From: Acidobacteriota bacterium
GTDB lineage: Bacteria > Acidobacteriota > Terriglobia > Bryobacterales > Bryobacteraceae
DNA: 5,145 nucleotides
Direction of reading: 5' to 3'
Assembly (NCBI GenBank): GCA_026394095.1
Contig: JAPKYY010000440.1
Location: forward strand, 1 to 5,145
In this document: positions 1 to 4,145 of the stretch, piece by piece
Position numbering within the stretch: the stretch's first letter is position 1
Layout of the letters: each line of letters opens with the position of its first letter
Program-made: the position numbers and the translations under genes
Notes under the pieces: generated by a model
Database searches by the model: none
Seen by the model: the letters and a program-made list of their open reading frames with translations, nothing else
What the model was told of the DNA's origin: nothing

Positions 1-297
1 AGCGTGGCGGATCGGGCGCTTATTGCGGCCATAGTGCCCGGAGCGCCCTACTCTGGATTGGGGGCTGATCCGCTCACCATTGCGATCAAGCGCCATCAGC
101 AGATCCGAGGCGGGACGCAGGATGGCAAGGTAAGCCCAATGCAGGCGAATCAGGGCTACAACTGGATCATCACTGCGCTCAGCAACAATATGAGCAATTA
201 CCTGCCCTCGATGTGGCCACAGATTGACAAGCACACGAAATGTCCGCCGGCGCTGAAGGCGGCGATTTTGAAGTGTTTTGCCCCGTACTCCGGATAA
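1..297 (+). CDS. 3' end of an unrecognised protein gene (5' truncated)
   Basis: The frame is open from the first base of the window and ends in TAA at 295-297, giving 98 visible residues. A GTG at position 4 could in principle start it, but no ribosome binding site can be seen because the window begins there, so the gene most likely continues to the left. The visible part is a soluble-looking mixed sequence with two cysteines (in DKHTKCPP and ILKCFAPYSG) and no membrane segment. The five residues APYSG occur near the start of the visible part and again as its last five residues. I do not recognise the family and assign no function. It ends 46 nt before the tRNA gene and is read in the same direction. 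Confidence 0.5.
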   Translation, partial: SVADRALIAAIVPGAPYSGLGADPLTIAIKRHQQIRGGTQDGKVSPMQANQGYNWIITALSNNMSNYLPSMWPQIDKHTKCPPALKAAILKCFAPYSG

Positions 298-322
298 ATC
301 GAAGGTCTGGAATCGAATAGGT

Positions 323-328
323 TACAAT
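323..328 (+). promoter_or_regulatory. Possible -10 box of the tRNA-Pro gene
   Basis: TACAAT matches the TATAAT consensus at five of six positions and lies 15 nt before the first base of the tRNA, a plausible distance for a short precursor leader. No good -35 hexamer is visible 16-18 nt further upstream, so the assignment rests on the -10 box and its position only. Confidence 0.35.
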
Positions 329-343
329 AGGAAAGTTGATAGT

Positions 344-420
344 CGGGGCGTAGCGCAGCCTGGTAGCGCACCTGCCTTGGGCGCAGGGGGTCGCGAGTTC
401 GAATCCCGCCGCCCCGACCA
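344..420 (+). tRNA. tRNA-Pro, anticodon TGG
   Basis: This is a complete 77-nt cloverleaf. The acceptor stem CGGGGCG (344-350) pairs perfectly with CGCCCCG (410-416), followed by discriminator A417 and an encoded CCA (418-420). The anticodon stem CCTGC (371-375) pairs with GCAGG (383-387). The seven-base loop between them is CTTGGGC, with anticodon TGG at 378-380, which reads proline codons. The T-arm carries the standard GTTCGAATC loop. The C1-G72 acceptor pair is typical of bacterial tRNA-Pro. No clear terminator hairpin follows, only a pyrimidine-rich stretch from 421 to about 448. Genes immediately to the right look accessory, so the tRNA may mark a variable-region border, though no integrase is present. 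Confidence 0.97.
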
Positions 421-478
421 TTTCCTTCCACTTCTTCACCCATTTTTGTAGCTGATACGGGCGTCGGAGTGTGTCTAT

Positions 479-492
479 TTTTCAATTTTCAA
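479..492 (-). repeat. Tandem heptamer TTGAAAA x2
   Basis: On the minus strand the heptamer TTGAAAA is repeated twice without a spacer, in an AT-rich patch between the tRNA and the stop codon of the 531-1160 gene. The preceding bases read GTTCTTTGA. It lies 39 nt downstream of that gene's stop codon. No hairpin or function is evident. Confidence 0.3.
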
Positions 493-530
493 AGAACTTG
501 CGGCTGTTGGGCCTGGTTTGTTGCTGTTTG

Positions 531-1160
531 TTACGCGGCTAGTTTTGCAGCGCGGTGTTTGTCTACGATTTCGCGGGCTTCTGGCATCAGGGCCATTAAT
601 CGGACGGCGAGCAGGCCTGCGCTGGTTTTGCTCAAGTCGGCTTTGCGGACGTCGAACATTGGGAAAGTGGCTGGAATATCGACGATTTTGTCGAATAGAT
701 AGACTTCGGTGTGGATGTCCATGGCCAAGACGCGATCGCGCTGGAGTTTGGTGAGTTCTTTGAGGGCGCGGTCGGCGCGGCGCTCCTGGGCGGCGCAGAG
801 TTTGAGGATGCGCTCCATCTGGGTGAAGAGGGTTTCGTTATTGGGTTCGTTTGACCAGCGGTCTTGCGCGTCGATTTCCATTTGTCTAGCCCGGTCGACC
901 TGGAAGAGGGCAAAGACGTAGCGCTCGAAGGTTTGGAGCTCGAGTTCGCCTTCGGGGAGGCATTGCTTGAGGAGCTTGGCCTTAAGTGAATCGTATTGGC
1001 TTCGTTCGTGCGGATTGTTTTCGAAGATGGTTGTTGGGTTGGCGGTGAGGCCGTGACGGGTGCTGTTGGCTGCGGAGTTGGCGCGGCCTTCGACGGTTTT
1101 TGGACCTGTTGACTTCTTTGCATTTTGCCTGTTGGCATTGATTTGCGCTTGAGTTGACAT
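531..1160 (-). CDS. STGPKT/HGL-motif protein of unknown function, 209 aa
   Basis: The protein starts MSTQAQINANRQNAKK and carries the compact N-terminal motif NRQNAxxSTGPKTxEG (residues 10-25), followed by an N-x3-HGL segment (N32 to L38). After this comes a mostly helical, charged body containing a P-E-Y/Q-YDSLKAKLL-like block and an FERYVFALFQVDRARQ block. From memory, this architecture (an STGP/HGL head plus an LP.GxxE..L helix and a VDRARxxE helix) belongs to a hypothetical family found in many copies in Acidobacteriota and some Planctomycetes; its function is not known to me. The basic, short N-terminal head could contact nucleic acid, but that is a guess. I chose the ATG at 1160 because AAGGA precedes it by 10 nt. 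An in-frame ATG at 1178 lacks a ribosome binding site and would turn that AAGGA into coding sequence. There is no signal peptide or membrane segment. A terminator-type hairpin lies just upstream, within the probable leader. Confidence 0.85.
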   Translation of the reverse strand: MSTQAQINANRQNAKKSTGPKTVEGRANSAANSTRHGLTANPTTIFENNPHERSQYDSLKAKLLKQCLPEGELELQTFERYVFALFQVDRARQMEIDAQDRWSNEPNNETLFTQMERILKLCAAQERRADRALKELTKLQRDRVLAMDIHTEVYLFDKIVDIPATFPMFDVRKADLSKTSAGLLAVRLMALMPEAREIVDKHRAAKLAA

Positions 1161-1170
1161 AAGGGTTTCG

Positions 1171-1175
1171 TCCTT
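1171..1175 (-). promoter_or_regulatory. Ribosome binding site of the 531-1160 gene
   Basis: AAGGA on the minus strand lies 10 nt before the ATG at 1160. It supports that start over the in-frame ATG at 1178, which has only pyrimidine-rich sequence in front of it. The spacing is slightly long. Confidence 0.45.
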
Positions 1176-1187
1176 CATTTGAAATAG

Positions 1188-1213
1188 AAAAAGGAGGCGC
1201 ACGGAGCGCCTCC
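1188..1213 (-). terminator. Intrinsic terminator downstream of brnTA and in the leader of the next gene
   Basis: Read on the minus strand, GGAGGCGC (1213-1206), a five-base loop TCCGT and GCGCCTCC (1200-1193) form a perfect 8-bp GC-rich stem. A run of five T (1192-1188) and then CTATTTC follow, which is a textbook Rho-independent terminator. It lies about 120 nt downstream of the brnA stop codon and would end the brnT-brnA transcript. It also ends only 27 nt before the ATG at 1160. A full promoter for the 531-1160 gene does not fit in that gap, so that gene either depends on read-through or has a promoter upstream, which would place the hairpin in its leader as an attenuator. Confidence 0.8.
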
Positions 1214-1331
1214 CGATGAAGAAGCTAACATTTCAAAAGTCGATTCCGAACTATGGTTTTTGTAAGTTGTTGATTGGATTTGGAATTTAGGTCGAAAATT
1301 TCTGATAACGCCCGCCAGCTTCATGCCGAGG

Positions 1332-1676
1332 TCAAGCGTTTTTGAGCCGTTGTTCGGCGTCCATTACGTTGGCGAGAATCGCATTGATCCGGCTGAGATG
1401 ACCTGGCCCCTTAGATCGCAGCCAGGTGAGAACATCGTTCTGGACGCGAAACGAAATAAGCGTCGTTTTGGATCGGAGACGGAACGGCACCATTTGCGCG
1501 AGTTGCTCGTCGGTTAAAGGGGGAATGTCGGAGGCGTCTATCGCGGAGTCTGGCTTTTGGGCCAGCCGCTTGAGCCGCTCGCGCTGTGTCTTAGTAACGG
1601 GTTTATTGAGAATATGCTCGGCGCTCACTCTTAAGAGCTTTTCTGGCCGAGATGATGCGGACAATTTCTTCGCCAT
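1332..1676 (-). CDS. brnA: BrnA antitoxin, ribbon-helix-helix repressor
   Basis: This 114-residue protein is the antitoxin of a BrnT/BrnA type II pair. In the family, BrnA dimerises through a C-terminal ribbon-helix-helix fold, binds and neutralises the BrnT ribonuclease, and represses its own operon. The recognisable core is DIPPLTDEQLAQM (residues 50-62), followed by a beta strand (TLISFRV, 72-78), a first helix (DVLTWLRSKG, 81-90) and a second helix (LSRINAILANVMDAE, 94-108). These match the usual pattern of strand, DVLxWxRxxG, then SRINAxL. The start at ATG 1676 is fixed by a strong GGGAGG six nt upstream. The resulting N-terminal 24 residues are encoded within the end of brnT in another frame and read like a low-complexity basic tail (SASSRPEKLLR). 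It is intact and ends in TGA at 1332-1334. An alternative GTG start at 1628 would shorten the overlap but has no ribosome binding site. Confidence 0.88.
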   Translation of the reverse strand: MAKKLSASSRPEKLLRVSAEHILNKPVTKTQRERLKRLAQKPDSAIDASDIPPLTDEQLAQMVPFRLRSKTTLISFRVQNDVLTWLRSKGPGHLSRINAILANVMDAEQRLKNA

Positions 1677-1890
1677 TGCTTGCCTCCCTGTAAACATGAA
1701 CTACTAACAGAATGGGCTCCAATCCGGCTACCATCCCAAGCGCATGCCAACGCCGCTCGCCGGTCTCGTCTATTCGATCTTCTCGAAGTGTCAAGTGAGG
1801 GTCTGCAAAGACGAGTGCCGACAAAGCGAAATCGATTCCGTGCTTTGCGAGGTTGGCTCGATTCTTGTCCGGGTCCCATTCGAACTGCAT
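1603..1890 (-). CDS. brnT: BrnT ribonuclease toxin (RelE-like fold)
   Basis: This 95-residue protein has the hallmarks of BrnT: the opening FEWDPDKNRANLAKHGIDF (residues 3-21), where the usual family form is WDxxKxxxNxxKHGVxF; a DP/R-rich middle (FADPHLTLREDR); GERRWHALGM; and the closing RIISARKA (78-85), followed by ER (89-90) and Y93. BrnT toxins are small RelE-superfamily ribonucleases that block translation until bound by BrnA. All these blocks are present and the length is normal, so the toxin appears functional. The ATG at 1890 fits the family start exactly, although no clear Shine-Dalgarno precedes it. It is the first gene of the operon and overlaps brnA by 74 nt (1603-1676). The codons for the conserved RIISARKA motif lie inside that overlap. 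Regulation is probably through the palindrome at 1904-1913. Confidence 0.93.
   Translation of the reverse strand: MQFEWDPDKNRANLAKHGIDFALSALVFADPHLTLREDRIDETGERRWHALGMVAGLEPILLVVHVYREASNGEEIVRIISARKALKSERRAYSQ
1683..1689 (-). promoter_or_regulatory. Strong ribosome binding site of brnA inside brnT
   Basis: AGGGAGG on the minus strand is six nt before ATG 1676 and lies within brnT codons (the Y-R-E-A stretch). It decides the brnA start and suggests that the antitoxin is translated efficiently, possibly more so than the toxin, whose own start lacks such a site. That difference would suit an antitoxin made in excess. Confidence 0.75.
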
Positions 1891-1896
1891 CGGTCA

Positions 1897-1913
1897 ATAC
1901 AAGTGTATATACA
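1897..1913 (-). promoter_or_regulatory. Probable BrnA operator in front of brnT
   Basis: TGTATATACA (1904-1913) is a perfect 10-bp palindrome, and a further half-site ATACA (1897-1901) forms a second inverted pair with TGTAT across a two-base gap. On the minus strand this gives two TTGTAT half-sites in direct repeat 13 nt apart. Ribbon-helix-helix antitoxins bind short palindromic half-sites in their own promoters. The position, 7-23 nt before the brnT ATG and over the proposed -10 box, suits autorepression. Confidence 0.55.
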
Positions 1914-1930
1914 AATGAGGTCTAATGCAA
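1902..1930 (-). promoter_or_regulatory. Possible brnTA promoter
   Basis: On the minus strand TTGCAT (1930-1925) and TACACT (1907-1902) are separated by 17 nt. They match the sigma-70 -35 and -10 consensus at three and four of six positions. The predicted start would fall a few bases before the brnT ATG, giving an almost leaderless message, which agrees with the absence of a clear ribosome binding site there. The operator overlaps the -10 box. Confidence 0.35.
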
Positions 1931-1944
1931 GTCGAGCAATGTTA

Positions 1945-1957
1945 GGCGATTATCGCC
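1945..1957. repeat. 13-bp palindrome upstream of the brnTA promoter
   Basis: GGCGAT, one central base, ATCGCC form a perfect inverted repeat. It lies 15 nt upstream of the proposed brnTA -35 box, in the gap between brnT and the 2117-2605 gene. The single-base centre rules out a stable hairpin of full length, so a protein-binding site is more likely than a terminator. Its partner is unknown. Confidence 0.35.
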
Positions 1958-2116
1958 AAGGCGGCCTCTTCGACGAAGCTCTGGGTGGATGACGGGTGTT
2001 TCTACACTTTATGGATTGCCGACTCACCAGGGACGAGTGAACGCTACGCCGTCAGGCTGGAAAAATACGCAGTCAGCGTTTGCTTCCGCTTGAGTGGGGT
2101 AGCGGAGGCGGAAAAG

Positions 2117-2605
2117 TCACTTGGCTTCGGGGCTGAGGGAGAGATTGGAAGCGTGCAGGTGAGTGATCTTCCACCCAGCGGCAGTGCGGGCCAATACAAA
2201 CATGCGCCGACCGATCGACGAGGTGGATGATCGGAGGTGAAACGTAACGACGGCAACATCGGGACTGGGAAAATCGATCCGCAGGTCGTTAGGTTCCAGT
2301 TTCATGAACGGTGGAGTAGCTACGCCGCGTTTCGCCGCCGATTTCCGGACAGTATCGAAAAAATCTAGCCAGACAGTGTCAAATGTCTGCGGATCATCGA
2401 TGCGGGAGCCTTCCGGACGGATTGCTGCGGTAGGGTGAAAAACTACGGGACGGTCGGCCCAGCACTTTCGGAAAGCTGGCCAGTCCAAGTCTTGGAACGC
2501 CGCGAGGAAGGCATTCATGACCCCACGCACCTCGGCTTCGGTTGAAGACTGAGCGTCAACAGAAAGGGCAGCCAGAGGTGCCAGTAGAACTGAGCGACGC
2601 AACAT
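2117..2605 (-). CDS. Exported NTF2/SnoaL-like domain protein, 162 aa
   Basis: Residues 1-18 look like a Sec signal peptide: MLRR, then a hydrophobic LLAPLAALS core and a V-D-A cleavage site before Q19. The rest (about 22-155) has the layout of a small NTF2-like (SnoaL/DUF4440-type) cone fold. It has an N-terminal helix EVRGVMNAFLAAFQDLDWPAF with a WADRPVVFHP strand, a middle helical region (VWLDFFDTVRKSAAKRG), then FMKLEPNDLRIDF, VAVVTFHLR and the family-typical closing GWKITHLHASNL. NTF2-like proteins range from enzymes to binding proteins, and no catalytic set can be named here; a periplasmic ligand-binding or enzymatic role is an inference. ATG 2605 is the only start that gives the signal peptide, although no Shine-Dalgarno is seen. 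It is divergent from the gene at 2891, and there is no obvious terminator downstream. Confidence 0.8.
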   Translation of the reverse strand: MLRRSVLLAPLAALSVDAQSSTEAEVRGVMNAFLAAFQDLDWPAFRKCWADRPVVFHPTAAIRPEGSRIDDPQTFDTVWLDFFDTVRKSAAKRGVATPPFMKLEPNDLRIDFPSPDVAVVTFHLRSSTSSIGRRMFVLARTAAGWKITHLHASNLSLSPEAK

Positions 2606-2611
2606 GAGTCG

Positions 2612-2620
2612 ATGTTACCA
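2612..2620 (-). promoter_or_regulatory. Possible extended -10 promoter of the NTF2-like gene
   Basis: On the minus strand TGG-TAACAT has the TGn plus -10 form and ends six nt before the ATG at 2605. Transcription would then begin at or next to the start codon, giving a leaderless message, in line with the missing ribosome binding site. No -35 box lies at the usual distance (a TTGTCA is 22 nt upstream). The adjoining 10-bp palindrome CACCGCGGTG (2619-2628) could be an operator. Confidence 0.25.
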
Positions 2621-2890
2621 CCGCGGTGAAAAGCCCTGTTGACAAGGAAAATCATGCGAGGGTCGAGCCCTGCGCAATCGGGTACCGTATCCGGGATTCT
2701 GCACAAACTCGCGATCGGCTGCCCCGTGTTTACGGATCTTGTCGAGGACCGTATTCAAATTCCTCCTGAGTTACGCGCGAGTCGTTAGTTGAGGGATCGC
2801 CGGCGAAGCGGGCTGAGTCGGTAGATGCTACGCCGGTATGCGCGGCTTTGGTCGGCAGATAACCGAGCGTCCAAGCTAACCTAATGATTG

Positions 2891-3754
2891 ATGATGCGCC
2901 GTAGCATTGAGTGTCGCTGCGAGTGCGGACTTGAGGACTTCCGGGTTCGATTGGACCGGGAAGAACAAGTCGGCCTTGTTTCTTGCTGCCATGGCCACCA
3001 CTCATTACTGCTCGACAGTCGAGACTACTGGGCCGAGGTGACTCAAGATTGTCGGCCGAAGGCCATCAAGTGTCGGTGCGGTGCAAATACATTCGGTGTC
3101 CAACTGGACTATGAATTTCGCAACGACGGTGAGGTTCGAAGCGTTGACGTAATGCTAATTTGCCGAGCTTGCCGCAGGGAACCGCCTTACACCACTTTCG
3201 ACATTGATTACACTCCTACTGAGAGCCTTCTTGAAAAGCCGCTCGATCGGATTGAAGAGCCTTGGCTACGAGCCCTCCGAATTGAGATAACAGCATACTG
3301 GCGGCCAACGGACGCTCAGCGGTTTGCGGAGTACCTCACAGGAACGCTTTCGGCAAGGGTTCTTCGCAGAGAACCAGATTTGAAAGAGTGTGCGATAGTG
3401 CGCGAGGATTTCCGTTCGGAGCCGGTTTCCGATTTATACTTCTCGCCAGTGGTTCTGTCGAAGCTTCCATCAGTCCGCGATCCAGAGAAATTTGCGCCCC
3501 TATTGAAGCTAAGTTCGCCATTCAGAATTGCAATTCCTGGTGGGCTCGCTCTCCTCTATTACATCGAATACGCTGAAGAAATTCCCTCGGGAGCGCAGTT
3601 TGAGAAACAGCCTCCTACGTTCAGATCGTTCTCTAAGAACGCCGCAGATTGGCTTAAGGCCCACTACTCTTCGACTCGTGGTCCCCACACTGCGGATAAC
3701 CCTGAAGAGTACGCACGAGTTGCGAGCATCATCCCGCGAAATCGCCGAGACTGA
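2891..3754 (+). CDS. Unrecognised protein with two cysteine-rich CxCG repeats, 287 aa
   Basis: The N-terminal third holds two related cysteine modules, numbered from the ATG at 2891. Module 1 has C10-x-C12-G with F17, V19, L21 and D22, then C32-C33 with H34, H36 and H37. Module 2 has C61-x-C63-G with F68, V70, L72 and D73, then C91-x2-C94. The shared pattern CxCGxxxFxVxLD points to an internal duplication of a small zinc-binding knuckle. In module 1 the last cysteine is missing and histidines may replace it. Module 2 ends in a FDIDYTPTESLLEKP linker. The remaining 180 residues are a mixed alpha/beta region (WLRALRIEITAYWRPTDAQRF, then SPFRIAIPGGLALLYYIEYA) that matches no family I know. There is no signal peptide or membrane helix, so it is probably cytoplasmic. 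The start is uncertain: TTG 2888, ATG 2891 and ATG 2894 are consecutive and none has a clear ribosome binding site. It is transcribed alone, divergent from the NTF2-like gene and convergent with the WD40 gene. Confidence 0.72.
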   Translation: MMRRSIECRCECGLEDFRVRLDREEQVGLVSCCHGHHSLLLDSRDYWAEVTQDCRPKAIKCRCGANTFGVQLDYEFRNDGEVRSVDVMLICRACRREPPYTTFDIDYTPTESLLEKPLDRIEEPWLRALRIEITAYWRPTDAQRFAEYLTGTLSARVLRREPDLKECAIVREDFRSEPVSDLYFSPVVLSKLPSVRDPEKFAPLLKLSSPFRIAIPGGLALLYYIEYAEEIPSGAQFEKQPPTFRSFSKNAADWLKAHYSSTRGPHTADNPEEYARVASIIPRNRRD

Positions 3755-4145
3755 ATATCCGGCGACACATTCCTTACTTTTCGCACAATGTCGGACTATC
3801 TACACCAGTACCCGGATCATAGTCTACTCGGAAGTAGGCCCCAAGAAGCGATTCGGGAATGTTCGTTCGTTTCTGTCTTTGTGGTCTGCGATACCGGTCA
3901 AGAGACTTTGCAGAAGGTAGATTGCACTACCCTCGAAAATGGCGGTTAGCTTTTATGTCAGTTGGGGACGGAGGTGCCTCAAGAGGCTGCTCCCGGTAAC
4001 CTGAATCAGCTTCGGCAGTGGATCGAAGACTAAAGAGTTCGACCGATCGGGTGTGGCCCGGGGATTTAGGAATCTCTTGGCCCGGCGAACGAGGCGTTGG
4101 CTCAGTGCCTGATGCCTGTAATTTGGCCGTGTATTTGCCGGAGAA
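3755..4145. other. 391-nt gap without a convincing gene
   Basis: This stretch separates two convergent genes. No RNA gene, strong terminator or mobile-element end is visible. A perfect 12-bp palindrome GCCTCAAGAGGC lies at 3976-3987 but has no T-run on either side. A minus-strand frame (4225-3953, 90 codons) covers half of it and ends in TAA. Its arginine-rich end (for example RHQALSQRLVRRAKRFLNP) is not a family I recognise. It has no ribosome binding site and its first 80 nt run through the end of the WD40 gene. It may be chance or a decayed gene. Confidence 0.4.

Noticed and set aside
395..420. Search for a second copy of the tRNA 3' end as an att site
   Set aside because: No repeat of this segment was found elsewhere in the window.
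179..485. Two minus-strand frames across the tRNA (containing [15 protein letters not shown] and [14 protein letters not shown])
   Set aside because: These are the familiar false proteins produced by translating the antisense strand of a tRNA gene; the tRNA itself explains the sequence.
632..1138. 168-codon minus-strand frame rich in Ser, Pro and Thr
   Set aside because: It lies wholly inside the 531-1160 gene in another frame, has skewed composition and no ribosome binding site, so it is a shadow frame.
1985..2230. 81-codon plus-strand frame
   Set aside because: Its second half is antisense to the NTF2-like gene, it has no recognisable motif and no ribosome binding site.
2043..2835. The nonamer GCTACGCCG at 2043, 2319 and 2827
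   Set aside because: The flanks differ, the spacing is irregular and one copy is inside a coding region, so it is probably coincidence in GC-rich DNA.
2730..3005. 91-codon minus-strand frame in the divergent intergenic region
   Set aside because: It runs antisense into the cysteine-coding start of the 2891 gene and resembles no protein family.
3528..3920. 130-codon plus-strand frame continuing past the CxCG protein, considered as a frameshifted extension
   Set aside because: Most of it is the +1 reading of the CxCG gene, its tail shows no domain features, and the main frame closes normally.
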